Source: Isoetes taiwanensis (lineage: Eukaryota > Streptophyta > Lycopodiopsida > Isoetales > Isoetaceae). Taken from it: 64,000 bases of DNA. The first letter of the stretch is position 1. Each line of letters starts with the position of its first letter. The position numbers were made by a program, and so were the translations under genes. The notes under the pieces are model-generated. The model was not told the DNA's origin. It was given only the letters and a program-made list of their open reading frames with translations, and did not search any database. Shown one piece after another: positions 10,297 through 22,948 of this stretch. The stretch lies in NCBI GenBank assembly GCA_021234155.1, contig JAJEKV010000147.1, positions 373,910-437,909 of the forward strand, given 5' to 3'.

Positions 10297-13200
10297 TGGA
10301 GCTGAGAAAACCATTGCCTGCTCAACAAAAATCTTGAAAGATTGTAAAGGAAATGGAGGTGGCCACATTCAAGTTGGAAATGGCAATCTACAAAGGGTTG
10401 AAGATGTGGGAGTACTAGAATTGTTTGACTTAAAAGGAAGAAGAGTGAATTTACAAAATGTACTTTGTGTTCCTAGTTTAGTAAGAAACTTGATTTCCAT
10501 TGCTCAACTGGTTGACATGGGATTCAAAGTTGTCTTTGAGCAATTACAATGTAAAATCTTTGAAGGCAATGAATTGAAGTTTTTAGGAAGACGAGTTGGA
10601 AATCTTTTTGGAATAAATCCTAATTGCTTTGGCAGTGTGAACTTGACAACAAAACCAAATATTGAATTATGGCACGAGAGGCTTGGACACACAAATATCA
10701 AAAATATAGAAATGATGATAAAACAAGGTTGGTTGAACTCTTTGGACAGCAGGAAAACAGACTTTATTTGCAAAGGCTGCATGCTTGGAAAACACAGCAG
10801 ATTGCCATTTACAAAAGCAAAAAGAAATGCAAAGGAAATTCTAGAGCTGATTCATACAGATATTTGTGGACCTCTGGATGTTACAGGAATATTAGACAAA
10901 CGATATTTTATAACATTTGTTGATGATTTTAGCAGGAGAACCAGAGTATTTTGTCTCAAAACAAAGGATCTTGCATTTGAAGCCTTCAAAAGATTTGCTA
11001 CTGAAGAGGAGTGCTCAACTGGAAGAAAGATCAAGTATGTTCGATCTGATAGAGGAGGTGAGTATATGTCATCTAAATTTGTAAGTTACTGCATAAATAA
11101 AGGAATCAAGAGGCAATATACTTGTAGTTATACCCCACAACAAAATGGAGTAGCTGAAAGGATGAACAAAACCATTTTAAATGCAACTAGATCCATGCTG
11201 AAGCATGCTGGCCTTCCTAATTTTCTTTGGGAAGAGGCTGTAAAGACAGCTGTGGAAATGCATAATGTTTTGCCCTCAAGGGCTATAAATGGGAAAACTC
11301 CTGAAAAGATGTGGTCAGGAAAGGAACCAAGCTATGAAAAATATAAAGCATATGGGTGCCTGGGTTATACTCATGCTCCTGAAGAGCAGAGGCAAAAATT
11401 GGATAACAAATCGACTATAACCTATTTGGTTGGATATGATGAAAATACTAAGGGATTCAGAATGTGTAATCCAGCAAAGAGGAATATTCTGATAAGCAGG
11501 AATGTCACTTTTGTAGAAAACCAGCTATACAAATCCATGGTGAATTGTAAGACAGATAATGACCAAGATGAAACCAAAGGAGTTGAAGAAAGAACTGAGA
11601 AGGTGATAGAAAAAAGGACACCAGAAAATAAGTTAATAGTTGATCTAGATGAAGACAAAGAAAAAAGGGGAAATGCTATAGAGCAGAACATTGAGAATGA
11701 ATCAGAAAACAGAGCCATTAGAGAAGAAATAGGGGGACAAGTTACAACTGAAAATAAAATTAAAAAAAGGAGAAGTGAAGCAGAAAGGCTTAAAGAAGAG
11801 TTAAAATTTGATGTAGATTTGTATGGGAGAAAAGAAGATGGCAAAAGTGGGAGAATAGACAGATTACTTGAAGATACCTCAGAAACATTAATAATACTAG
11901 AAACAGGAGTGCCAGAAAACTTTGAGGATGCAATAAATAGGCATGACAGTGAAAATTGGAAAAAGGCCATGATGGAAGAAATGGAATCATTTGAGAGAAC
12001 CTTAACTTATGAAATTGCAGCTTTGCCAAAGAGAAAACAAGCAATTGGGAATAAATGGATCTTCAAGTTAAAACAAAATGCAGATGGCTCACCCAAGTAC
12101 AAGGCAAGGTTAGTGGCTCAAGGATATTCTCAACAAAAGGGGATTGATTTTGAAGAGACATATTCACCTGCAGTAAAGATGACTAGTATCAGAATGATTA
12201 TAGCTATGGCAAATGCATTAAACATGGAATTACATCACATGGATGTTTGCACAGCATTCTTGAATGCTGAGTTGGAAGAGGAAGTATACATGAGGCAAGC
12301 ACAAGGATTTGAAAATGGTAAGGAAAAGGTATGGAGATTGAAGAGAGCAGTCTATGGCTTAAAACAGGCCCCTAGACAATGGTATAAATGTATCGACAGT
12401 TATTTGAAAGAACAGGGACTTAGAAAGCTTGAAAATGATGGGAATGTGTATATTCTAAAAGGGGAGAAAGGTGTGTGCATTGTAGCCATTTATATTGATG
12501 ATTGTGGACTGGCAGCAAGCAACATGGAGATTCTTAGTCAATGTAAGGAAATACTGAAAGAAAAATATAAAATGACAGATTTGGGGGAGTTGTCTAAGTT
12601 CTTGGGAATTGAAATTAAAAGAGACAGGGCCAATAAAAGAATATTCATGTGTCAAGAAAAATATATTGATGCAGTGTTGGAAAGATTTAATATGCAAGGT
12701 TGTAATCCAGTGAAAATACCATTGACTGCAGGGGAAAAGTTGTCCAAACATATGTCACCAAAGACTGATAGGGAAAGAGAAGAAATGAGAAAAATACCTT
12801 ACAGGCAACTAGTTGGAAGTTTGCTACATGTTGCAAATCACACACGGCCAGACATAAGCTACGTTGTAAATGTACTAAGCAGGTATAACAGTGATCCAGG
12901 AAAATATCATTGGCTGGCAGCAAAGAAAGTCTTGAGATTTTTAAAGGGAACAAAGACGAGAGGGATTGGTTTTTGTGGAGATGATTTAGAATTAAAGGCA
13001 TATGCAGATGCTGATTGGTGTGGTGATGTAGATGAAAGGAAGTCAACCTCTGGCTATGTGCTAATGCTTGGTGGTGGTCCTGTATGCTGGAGAACTAAGA
13101 AACAGTCAGCTGTAGCATTGTCCACAGCAGAATCCGAATATGCTGCCACAACACTTGCAAGCAAAGAAATAATTTGGAGCAGAAGCTTTCTTAGTGAATT

Positions 13201-13492
13201 AGGAATTGCACAAAGTAAGGGAACAACATTATTTTGTGACAGCCAAAGTTGTATAGCAATGTGCAAAAATCCAATTATGCATGAAAGAACAAAATATATA
13301 GAGATGGAGATGCACTTTATCAGAGAAATGGTGAATCAGGGTATTGTTGAGCTTAAATACATTTGTTCAGAAAAACAGTTAGCAGACATATTCACAAAAG
13401 GCTTAAGTTGTAGCAGATTTTCAAAGCTGGCAGAGGAAATGAATTGTAAAGATTTAAAGGATTATGATCTGAAAGGGGAATGTTGGAAATAA
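10253..13492 (+). CDS. pol: Copia Pol polyprotein: protease, integrase, reverse transcriptase, RNase H (1079 aa from the first ATG)
   Basis: Domains in order: aspartic protease (DSGA at residues 14-17); GAG-pre-integrase zinc region (near residue 140, then CKGCMLGKH); integrase core with catalytic residues in HTDICGPL, RSDRGGEY and NGVAERMN; reverse transcriptase with the active site YIDD near residue 747; RNase H with ADADWCGD near residue 916 and STAESEYAA. All key motifs are present and the frame has no stop. The first ATG at 10253 is probably not the true start: translation more likely enters from gag by a +1 shift near 10290, because the protease begins directly there. The stop codon TAA lies 12 bases inside the 3' LTR. 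The polyprotein would copy element RNA into DNA and integrate it. Confidence 0.95.
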   Translation: MKIDLIVMIFSFLDSGAEKTIACSTKILKDCKGNGGGHIQVGNGNLQRVEDVGVLELFDLKGRRVNLQNVLCVPSLVRNLISIAQLVDMGFKVVFEQLQCKIFEGNELKFLGRRVGNLFGINPNCFGSVNLTTKPNIELWHERLGHTNIKNIEMMIKQGWLNSLDSRKTDFICKGCMLGKHSRLPFTKAKRNAKEILELIHTDICGPLDVTGILDKRYFITFVDDFSRRTRVFCLKTKDLAFEAFKRFATEEECSTGRKIKYVRSDRGGEYMSSKFVSYCINKGIKRQYTCSYTPQQNGVAERMNKTILNATRSMLKHAGLPNFLWEEAVKTAVEMHNVLPSRAINGKTPEKMWSGKEPSYEKYKAYGCLGYTHAPEEQRQKLDNKSTITYLVGYDENTKGFRMCNPAKRNILISRNVTFVENQLYKSMVNCKTDNDQDETKGVEERTEKVIEKRTPENKLIVDLDEDKEKRGNAIEQNIENESENRAIREEIGGQVTTENKIKKRRSEAERLKEELKFDVDLYGRKEDGKSGRIDRLLEDTSETLIILETGVPENFEDAINRHDSENWKKAMMEEMESFERTLTYEIAALPKRKQAIGNKWIFKLKQNADGSPKYKARLVAQGYSQQKGIDFEETYSPAVKMTSIRMIIAMANALNMELHHMDVCTAFLNAELEEEVYMRQAQGFENGKEKVWRLKRAVYGLKQAPRQWYKCIDSYLKEQGLRKLENDGNVYILKGEKGVCIVAIYIDDCGLAASNMEILSQCKEILKEKYKMTDLGELSKFLGIEIKRDRANKRIFMCQEKYIDAVLERFNMQGCNPVKIPLTAGEKLSKHMSPKTDREREEMRKIPYRQLVGSLLHVANHTRPDISYVVNVLSRYNSDPGKYHWLAAKKVLRFLKGTKTRGIGFCGDDLELKAYADADWCGDVDERKSTSGYVLMLGGGPVCWRTKKQSAVALSTAESEYAATTLASKEIIWSRSFLSELGIAQSKGTTLFCDSQSCIAMCKNPIMHERTKYIEMEMHFIREMVNQGIVELKYICSEKQLADIFTKGLSCSRFSKLAEEMNCKDLKDYDLKGECWK
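13471..13480 (+). other. Polypurine tract of the Copia element
   Basis: GAAAGGGGAA lies directly before the TG of the 3' LTR and inside the end of pol. Confidence 0.9.
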
Positions 13493-14286
13493 TGATGTTC
13501 ATATCATAATCTAGGTGATCATATTGGTTTCTGAGTTGCTGCAGACATTTGGTTAAAACATACCTAGACAAACTAAGTTGACAGTGAATATTGCTTATGA
13601 GTAAACAGTTGCTTGGAAAAGAGGTCACAGTGAATATCATTGTTGGGGATGCAGTAAAACAACACTAAGCAGAGAACTTAAAGTGGCACAAAGCATAGAG
13701 GTGAGTAGGTGACGAGTATATCCACAGTTGAAGTAATGGTTAAACCTGTATGATAGTGTATAGGTTCATGTGTACATAGTGAACATTATATTCTAAGGTT
13801 TATATGGTGAGGTATGACCTAAGGTTATATTCACGAAACCATTGAAACTAAATTCTAAATAGTAAGTTGACCCTGGACGAAGGTCGATCCAATAGTTTGG
13901 GAGCGAAAACAATTTTGAATATGTCGGTCATATCAGAGATCGACATACAGCTCCTTTGTGTAGATCGGTCCGGCGAAGAGGTCGCGATTGATCATATAAG
14001 TAAACCTAAATTGTATAGAAGAGTCAGTGTGGTCGAGCATTCGAGTGTGCATTCGAGTTCAACTATTATTACATTTTGAGTTTAAAGGTATGACCATTGA
14101 AAATGGTTCTGGAACATTGAAATATTTAATAATATGAATGCTGGTTCTCATATCTCTATCTATAATGGTATGAACAATGTTTGTTGAAGTAAATATGCAA
14201 TAATATATTGAAGAGTGCTTGTTGTAAGTTGGATACTAGAAGGTGAAATTGCAATTGTGTGTTCATTATTGCTTTAAATCCTAACA
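13481..14286 (+). repeat. 3' LTR of the Copia element
   Basis: 806 bp, beginning TGTTGGAAAT and ending CTAACA, followed by the target duplication ATAGT. About 15 substitutions separate it from the 5' LTR by eye. Confidence 0.95.
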
Positions 14287-14291
14287 ATAGT

Positions 14292-16008
14292 GAGCCTAGA
14301 TGGCTAGTATTGGAGTTGCGTATTGTGAACCTCTTAATAGTATGATTATAAGTTGGGACCATAACTTCATAAACTGGTATGTGGCCTATTTCTTAGGACC
14401 TTTAAAGAATAAAGGAGAGCTTAATAACCATACCATAGAAGGGTATATCGTCAGTATATTGTTAGAGAAGTGTGTGGACTTTATGATGCTAAAATGTATA
14501 GAGCATGACGGTTGTGTAACATGTTGTTATGGATATGGCATGGCCTAGGTGGGAGAGGTTATAGTGATATTACATCTTGTGGTATTAGACGTCATGATGA
14601 GATAGAATGAATGTCATTATCTCTAGACCTTAGTTTGATTAAGATATTACGTGAAAGTTATGGTTGCTTATATGTTATGAGAGTTCATGTTCTTGCTTTG
14701 AGATGTGCAATGAGATGTTGTCACTTGGTTATGAAATATCTTGATGAACCTCATTCTATTGTATTGCATCGTTCTGTGGTTTTTCTTGGAAGTAAGATGC
14801 ATGAGGATTCTATGATATCTCGTATTGGATCAACCTGTAAGGTTATCGGTGATATTCTATCTTGTAAAGTCATGATGGATGATGTTGCATCTTGCATTGC
14901 AAACGGACCATCTTCGGAGGGGTGGAATGGCCGTGAGACTCCGCATCCGTTCTAGATGGCTAGACGGATGGCATGTTGCATTTACGGCCCACCTTCGGAG
15001 GGGTGGGGTGGCCGTGTAACTCCGCATCCGAGCCAGATGACCTGACGGATGAGTTAAACCCTGTACGTACAGATGGAGAGAGCGGTCTCCTTGGGGTCGC
15101 AACCCAAGGATTACGCTTGGCATATGTGCATACATACATACGATTGATGAGAACGTAAACATGCTTGTAGCCTGAGTTCTAACTAATGCAGGGGCGTAGT
15201 GGAGCAGGTAAAATGGTCGTTGTTCTTATCTTTGATGGGTATGCTAGATTACTTTGTGGCTGATGTTGTGGATGCTCCCGAAATGTTTCCTCCCCACTTA
15301 GTCCTTGTGGACTAACTCCCTTGTGTTGTTTGTGATGTTTAAGATGGTACGTCCTGAGCTGAGAATGCAGTATTCGGATGGAGAGTCTAGGGATGAAGGT
15401 GCGACAGCAGGAGCGTTTTCCAGAGTCATCCTCAGTGACCTATAAGGTGGAGAATTCGGAGTGACCTGTTGAGCTATAGGAGTTGTAGTATGCCAAGACT
15501 CAGAGGAGTTTGGTCTTGTACGAAATTATCTTATGAATGAGAGTATTAATATTGGATGTATCTATAAGTCTTATGAATGTGCAACAACCTAGGCTAAGGG
15601 GCTAGAAAGGGATGCTTCTTAGATGGTCATTCCTGGATACATAATGAAGGTAAGGTGGGGCAGTTGGTCATGCTCCTAGAGGCATATTCGCATAGTTAGC
15701 GAATACAGTAGAACAGACTCTTACACAAGTCACACGTTTAACAGAAGGCAAAGAAAACAACCACCAAGAAAACACATGCACCGGATCCGTGGTAAAGTAA
15801 CAGTCTGTCGTCTACTCTGGCTGGCCTGAATAGCTCTGTCTTCCTTTGAGTGGGCCAAGAAAAGAACGACAATGTCTACGACTTGCAGACTCAGAAAAAT
15901 CCTCATGCGGGCATTTTGTTTTTTCCAATCTAAATAAGTCCATGACACACCACATCAATCTGACTCTTGTTCTGTGCCTAATCGTCGTACTTACAGTTTT
16001 GGCCATGA
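14292..16008. other. Intergenic, with an 81-bp tandem duplication
   Basis: No gene is recognised. At 14903-15052 an 81-bp unit occurs twice (each with CTTCGGAGGGGTGG and ACTCCGCATCCG). The rest is upstream sequence of the gene at 16009 and possibly old repeat material. Confidence 0.6.
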
Positions 16009-19000
16009 ATGGCTCAGGAAATGAGGAAAAATGCTACTTTCTCCAAGCCTGTTGCGGATCATAGAAGATTCTGCGGTCGCTTGATTGCACTGTTTTGGGG
16101 TGTAGTTTTCTTATTTTGGGTTTTTTATAACACTTCATATGTTGGCATTGGAATCGAGAAGTTCAATCCGATTTATGAAGGCATTGCTGCTCACACCTCT
16201 GGGTTTAAGGCAAATTCAGCTGTAGGTCAAAAACGAGTTAGTGTGTCTAAAGGAATCGGTGGCGATTCTGTTGTTGATGAACCAGATTTCTTCGAAGCCG
16301 AGGATAACGAGAAAGATGATGAAGAGGAATTCAGAGACAGAGGATTACAAAATGATATACTGGAGGATTCAAAAGGGCAAGGGAAGCTATCAGATGGGAT
16401 CGTGGATGAGGGCTCCGACTTAGATGTAGGAGCACAATCGAATGATGATTTAATAAGTGCAGAAGATGATGGCTCGGTGGAGGACAGGGATGCAGCCTCG
16501 CCATATGGAAATGAGAAGGCTGTAGATGCACCAGAAGGCATCAATAACATCACAGATCTGAGCTTAGAATGGGGGCAAGTGTCCAATGTGGCTGGCTTGC
16601 ATAAGTGTGCTACAGTTGAGGAAATGGGGGAAGCTGCATTGGCTGACACTAATATGGCGTCCTTACAAGTGAGAAGGTTGATTCAGGATTATGTCAAGGA
16701 GCACGGTAACGTTATAATAATGCAGACTCAATTTGATCTTAATTTTAGATCTGGTTATCTTATAAAGAATGTTCTGTGAACAGGTGCTCAGAGGGTTAGA
16801 ATATTGCCTGCAGAGCAGTTTTGCAAGCGTGGATTTGTATTTGCAAGAGCACAGCAGGATGGATTTGGCAATGAAATGTATAAGGTTCTAAATGCAGCTG
16901 GTTTAGCAGTTATTTTGAATCGGTCATTGATAATAGGAGAGCAAAGGTACTTACTGTTCATTTCAATGACTTTTGTACTGGAAGTCTATATCTTACTGGG
17001 CAAGCAGTATTTTTGCAGCTCTACAAACCCTGCATATTTGGGCCTGTCAGACAAGCTTGAGGTTCCATTCGGGAATTACATTACATACTCGGATGAGACA
17101 TTTAGCATGAAAGATGTTAAACATCTCTGGGTACGCCATGACTGTGCTGGAAAGTACCACCGGCCTCTGCATGTTAGACTGGATTCTATTGAAAGGCCAC
17201 AATCAACAAGTTCTTTGTGCGAGGATTGGACAGAATGGTCTTACCCAATAATTTGGTAAAAGTAGTTTCTAGCCTTTCTAATTTTTCTCACTTTTCATCA
17301 AATAATAATGGTGTAATATTTGAATGTTTCTGATTGTTGCAATGCAGGTATAAAGGAGCTCAAGATGCAGTTGGTCTCCAGTTGTTCTTAAAAAATATTC
17401 ATCCAAAGATGCAGACAATTGCGTCCAAACTTCTTGGAGATCTACAGAAGCCAAGCACAAGGCCTAACTTGTTTGGAGAACTGATGAAAGCATTTATTTT
17501 TCCCACATCTGCAGTGCAACGTGCTGTAGATTGGGCTCTACGGGATGGTGTGAATCCAGACATTGCACTACACATGCGTATGGGTGGTAACCGGTATAAT
17601 TGCTAGCAAAAGATGCAATGTAGCCTATGTGAAGTTCGTAGTGGCTGATCCTTTTCCTTGTCAGATCAAAGCGTGCAGTTCAAGCAGCTTGCAGTTGCAT
17701 GCTTAATGTATTAAGAATGTTAAACCACGTGGGCAGGAAGCTTCGCATTGTTGTAGTCTCAGACACTCCAACTATTGTGTTTGAGATTAAGCAGTTACTG
17801 GGTTCATCGTATGAGGTATATTGCTTTTCCATGTAATGTAGCTGCATGCGACCTGGGACAATCATGTCATAAGCATCCAATTTAGCCCACCTAGAGATAT
17901 GTAGTGCTCTTTAAATTGAACTGAGCTATATCTAGGTAGGTTTATGTATCATGAGCATTTGGTGGTACTTCCAAAATAGGTGGTCTTTTGCCAAGGATCC
18001 TTCCACAGCATTTTTCTTTTGCATGTCAGGCTTTATAGCATCTCAGACTTGTATTATTGACAGGCATTTGTGATTTTTGACAAGATATTTGCGCCTGTAG
18101 GTTGTAAGTTTCAATTACCAGCTATACATCAATTCTTCGTTGGTTAGTGACGTGATGAAAGAAAGTTCTTTTCAGGTATTGTTCCTGCAAGTACAGTTGC
18201 TTTTGTTTTTTGGCATGTGTTATATGTAAAGTATATATAAAGCAAACCCAAGTCTCCATAATGATTCAATTTCAAGCAATGATACTTCGCAAAACTGAAC
18301 TTGGCTGTTTTCCGTCAGTAGCATTTTGCTTTGATGAAAGGATGTTCATATTAATCCTTAGATACCATCCTAGGGGCGCACTTTTATAAAGGTTATTGGA
18401 TCTTGAGATGAAGCAACTAAAACTGTTTGGCAAGGAATAGTGGCAAGGTCTGATACATTTCGGGAGCATTTAGCCACATTATTGTGTGAACCAAGGTGAA
18501 ATCTCTTTTGGCCCGAAATGACATATGAAGGATATGAGATAGATATTAAGGATGTAAGGCATGCATAATATCATGGGGATATCATGCATAGTTTGCAACC
18601 TTGAATGGAGAGCAGGTGGCATGGGAAAACAACTTAGATTTCTGTTTAGAGTGTTCTGGCCTAAAACAACTTTTAATGAAGAACTGAATGGAGATTTAAC
18701 TGCATTGTGATATGAAACTACTTTTCTTGTTAATCGAACATTAAACAGTTAATTTTTTGGCTTAATTGAATTTCAAACAGATTCTATGTGAGGCTTTTAT
18801 ATAAGACAGCTGGAAAAGGATAAGGAATATCATGCCACTTTCTCTATATTTAGTGGATATTCACTTTGATAGAAACACTTGCTGCTCCGTAAAATTCTTG
18901 ATGCTGATAAAAGGAATCACATCCAACCAGTATTGCTAGACATTAAGAAGTCATGGTTAGATTCCCATGACAGGGATCTAAGTTTGGTCTGAAAAGCCCC

Positions 19001-20567
19001 ACCAACCAATAGGGTGGGTGCTCGGTAGATGTGAATCTATTTTCTGTATCATTTTTAACGAATAGTCCGAAGCAGACTATACACATAGCCTTACATATTT
19101 GTGAATTGATAGCAGCCAAAAGTATTACCCCAACTCAATAGTAAATGTAAACTGATATGAGTAACAGTCATGCCATATCATCAATTTCTTCTGTGTGGAC
19201 CCATGTGCTATCAGTTAGGGAGGTCTCTATCGTGGAATTTGTAACTGGAGCCTTATGATCCTGTGACTTTGATGTAGTATTTGAGTTTTTGATGGTTTAA
19301 CATGTAATATGAAACAACAAGATTAAGTGCGCTTTTTCTGTGCCAGTTGAACTCCAAATGGGACTGATTTAAGTCCTACTAACACCTGTTTGCAATGGAA
19401 CAAGATTAAGTGCGCTTTTTCTGTGCCAGTTGAACTCCAAATGGGACTGATTTAAGTCCTACTAACACCTCTTCTGCATGTGTTTGCATCATAACATGGA
19501 TTAATGCTGTGCATCACCAGCTCTGAAATTCAGCTTGACCTGGCCACTGCCTTTTGCTTTCAGGGCTCTTAATTATATAATTCTTATGTACCCAATCATA
19601 GATTTTCTCCTGGATTTGCCATTTGTTCTTTGCTATTTCTCAAACTGCTCATAGCCATCTTGTTGCTTAGTAATATTTTATGGTCTTACGTAATGCCGTG
19701 TTGAATTGGCCACTGACAATGTTATTTGTTGAAATACTAGCATATGGGGAATTGTATTTTATAACACACGTATGTTCTTAGAGGAAATAAAGAATTTTGA
19801 CTCAACTTTTGTATTCTGAAAAACAATAGCCACCTCGAAAGAGAATACACGATTGGGGTTCATTGCCACGTTGGGTTGCAATAGTGGATTTTTATCTTGC
19901 TGCTCGAGCAAAATATGCTGTTGTATCTGGAGGTCATAAGCGAGTTGCTGCCACGTACGCGCAACTGATCGCTTCATTGTCTGCAGCACACAACCTTGGT
20001 AAGCATTATTATTTTCTCTCTAGTCTGTCTTGACGTGCTCTTGGAGGAAGTATGTGAATAGATAAGTTATGTACCTTATAGGTTGTTAGGTTCCCATAAA
20101 ATATAAGAAATACTTTATGTCATTTTACTTTCTGTCAGCACTAGTGTGAGAGACTGCTGTAACCTATCTAACATTGGGTTTGTCATAATGCAGATGAACA
20201 TGCAAGTGGCAAGGTGTTTTCGTTCTATAGCAGCTTTCAGGCTCCATTATTATCTCAAGGTCTCTTGTGGCAGAACGGGTGGGGTCATTCATGGCACTCA
20301 TTTGCAGGCAATCTAAGCTGCCATAACCAGGGTGCACAATGTGCTCGAACTCCTCTGCTTCCCTATGCTTGGTGGGATGGCCCATGGCAGTCGCCTCTAC
20401 CTCGACTTACTCACAAGCTGACTGCATTTGGTGTTTATCTCGATGCGGATGGAAAGGTCAATGAACAGAGGCTGATACAATTTTGTCATTCTAGAAAACA
20501 TCCATTAGTCAATGTTATGAAGCTGGAATTGCCTCCTTGTAGCAAGTTGAAATCGTGCTTTCGATGA
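16009..20567 (+). CDS. Type II membrane glycosyltransferase-like protein, fucosyltransferase-type motifs (703 aa, 8 exons)
   Basis: Exons deduced by hand: 16009-16705, 16784-16946, 17019-17255, 17348-17593, 17665-17815, 18101-18175, 19830-19998, 20194-20567. They join in phase to 703 codons. A short basic N-terminus is followed by one hydrophobic segment (about residues 25-42), then an acidic low-complexity stem (about 75-180), as in Golgi type II enzymes. The C-terminal half has GFGNEMYKVLNAAGLA and three motifs that resemble O-fucosyl/alpha-1,6-fucosyltransferase motifs: HMRMGGNR (441-448), VVSDTP (near 480) and DFYLAARAKYAVVSGG (near 543). Family assignment is inference; the substrate is unknown. 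The start is the first ATG in frame; an ATG four bases upstream is out of frame. Intron 2 (16947-17018) is 72 nt, a multiple of three with no stop, so it could be retained. AATAAA follows at 20670. Confidence 0.8.
19317..19470 (+). repeat. 71-bp direct duplication inside intron 6
   Basis: The segment 19317-19387 recurs at 19399-19470, apparently without change, 82 bp apart, in the 1.65 kb intron of the glycosyltransferase-like gene. Confidence 0.85.
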
Positions 20568-20669
20568 TGTTGTTACCCTTTTGGGCATTCAAAGGAAAAA
20601 TTAAAATGGACAATTTGAAGGAAAAATTAGGGTTGGCCCTGCATCAATTCATGTTGTAAAGAGATGTGT

Positions 20670-20675
20670 AATAAA
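20670..20675 (+). terminator. Likely polyadenylation signal of the glycosyltransferase-like gene
   Basis: AATAAA about 100 nt after the stop codon. Confidence 0.45.
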
Positions 20676-22948
20676 TAAAGCCTGGTTGTGCATGGTCTCC
20701 TTAACCAATGGACTACATGAGTACGATGTGTGCACTTGAATCCAAAAAAATTGGATTAGCTTAATTGGTTCAAAATTGGATCTACCACATCTCCAATATA
20801 TTACTTTGGGAATGATATGAGGTTGTCTACTGTACAGTTCAAGAGGACAAAGAAGGGTATGGCTTGGCTTGGTCTCAAATGGGTGAACAGCTTTCTGTAT
20901 TAGTATTGATGTTGGGCATTCGTATGATATTTAGTGTTCCATTACAAACAACTCAGCTATTTTATTTTATTTACGAAGAGTTTTTATTGCAGTGAAGGAA
21001 TTTTTTTAATAAATGGGTCGGGGTTGCAACTTGCGAAGAATGTATTTCTCGTGGTTATAGTTGCAAGAAGAGATGCTTTGCCTCTTGGTCATTGGCAATA
21101 AATGTGTGCAAGTCCCTTTTTTTTTATATTGAAGGCTGCAAAAGTGTGCAAGTTTCACATGACTTCTTTTGTTCTTTATAGACGTAGGATCTCAAAATAC
21201 TCAAAAGGATCAATACATGACCACAACTTAGCTCCTCAATGTAACAACGCAGCTTATAACCTTACTTGTATATTACAATATTCCAAAAGTAGCCAACCTA
21301 AAAGTGTCCTCTATGATCACCTAGAAATCGTAGGCCGCATGCTAGGTTCTGAACGTACTATTAACTAGTTTCCAAAATTTCGAAAATTAACTAGACCTTT
21401 ATTGAACATCTTCTAACTTGAACACCAAGAGTAAAATTTGGCCCAAAGAATAGCTACTAGGGGGGTGCCAAGGTGTTTGTAACACTGCTTCTTATCAAGC
21501 CCCTGCATAAGCAAATAATGGTGTTGCCAGGTCCCGTTATCAGCCAAAGCAGCATTAGACAAAGAAAGATCATCTTATTTTTTTTTGTCATTTTAGACAT
21601 CTTTTCAAACATTTCATAGAATGGTTAGCTGGTTTCCACCACTTTGAGTTCGAAGTTGTTTCTTCACAAAACTGATTTTACATATAACCTTTCCCGGTGG
21701 CATTTGGCCGATACAGAAAACGAATTTGAAGGGATGAATAATGATTTCAGCTCTTTAGTATGAACATTGTTCATTTTATGAAAATTTCCTGGCATTTTTT
21801 TGAGAGGCTGCAATACAATATGGAATACAAATATAGCACATTGTAATTTTGATGGAACACAAGCACCAGGCTGAAGATGGCTAGTAAAACACATAAAAGA
21901 AATGACATTATCCACCATGCTTGTAAAACTACTCGAAGCCAAGCTGCAGCATTAGCTACCTAATTTACAATGTAATTTTTGATGTAACACAAGCAGCAGA
22001 CTTAAGATGGCTGGTAAAACACATAAAAGAAATGACATTATCCATCATGCTCGTAACAATGGCTTGCATCGTTGCACCCATCTCCAAATAGAGCCATCGA
22101 CTTTGTGATTGATTGAGGAAAAGCCAGATAGAATCTGCCAAAAACAGAGAAATAAGACACCTACAAGAACCCAATATTGCTTTATATAAGATCCCCATAG
22201 CTCTTGAGAACTACATGGTTCTCATGTTTCTTATACAAGAATGAGCCAACCACCTTTTTCAGATTGAAACTATGTAATAGAATGCTAAAATGGTTATGTA
22301 ACAAGGTAATGAAGTTGTTCCCAAGTAGCAATCTACAGAAAATGCATCAGCCTCTAACCATGTCGCATGGCCCTAACAAGATGATTACTAGCCAGATCCT
22401 TGACAAGCACAAACAACATTTTCAAAAAGGTAGCAAAGATGATCATGAAGCACGTCATAGACAAAGTCACACCTGCCCAATAACTTCTGCTGGACAGCGC
22501 TACTCCTGATGCTCCTCATTTCCAACGCCAACAGAGAAGCACAGTGGTCGATTGGATGGCGCCTTAACATAGTCTCACGCCAATCACGACAAATGAGCCT
22601 CCATGACCTATTGCTCTCCGTGGACGTTAAAAAATTTATTCTATTCTATTCTATTCTATTCATTAACTCACATAATGCAGGGCAAGTTTCAATTTGAGCC
22701 CTCGAACGCAGAAGGATTTTTAATCCAGACCCTCGGAATGGTATATTCATTGGCATCAAACACATAAAATCTGGTGTCGTGCGATTATCTGATTGCAGCA
22801 ATCTCCACTGTTAAATCAGCATCTTGGCAGGGAAGGTTATTTCTGATAATCCATTGCTCCGAAGTGATTATCAAGTCCATGACTGAGATTGAGGAGATTA
22901 TCAGATCCATGGTGATAATCGCCTCCACTAGATGTTTAAGGGAGGCCA
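20676..22948. other. Intergenic, with short repeats
   Basis: No gene is recognised. A segment of about 100 bp at 21837-21937 is repeated at 21967-22062 (both contain ACACATAAAAGAAATGACAT). The stretch ends with a pentanucleotide run. Confidence 0.5.
22616..22662 (+). repeat. Retroelement-type 3' tail ending in (ATTCT)n
   Basis: TCCGTGGACGTTAAAAA followed by a short ATTCT array. The same 17-mer followed by a CCTT array occurs at 63188, and a related GCGTAGACGTTAATAA at 24352. A shared 3' end with variable simple-repeat tails is typical of LINE or SINE insertions; no coding part is visible here. Confidence 0.45.

Larger units (their letters stand above)
8371..14286 (+). mobile_element. Nearly intact Ty1/Copia LTR retrotransposon
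   Basis: The element is 5.9 kb with two 806-bp LTRs, flanked by the 5-bp duplication ATAGT (8366-8370 and 14287-14291). A tRNA-Met primer-binding site follows the 5' LTR and a purine run precedes the 3' LTR. Gag is followed by protease, integrase, reverse transcriptase and RNase H, the Copia order. By eye the two LTRs differ at about 15 of 806 positions with no indels, so the insertion is fairly recent. Gag and pol are each open but lie in different frames. Confidence 0.97.

Noticed and set aside
11422-11970. 182-codon ORF on the minus strand inside Copia pol
   Set aside because: It is the antisense shadow of the A-rich pol coding region and has no motif.
14903-15052. Possible tRNA or small RNA gene in the duplicated GC-rich units
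   Set aside because: No cloverleaf or A/B box pattern can be drawn; it is only an 81-bp tandem duplication.
16227-16649. 140-codon minus-strand ORF
   Set aside because: Antisense shadow of the acidic stem of the glycosyltransferase-like protein; Ser-rich only because the sense strand is Glu/Asp-rich.
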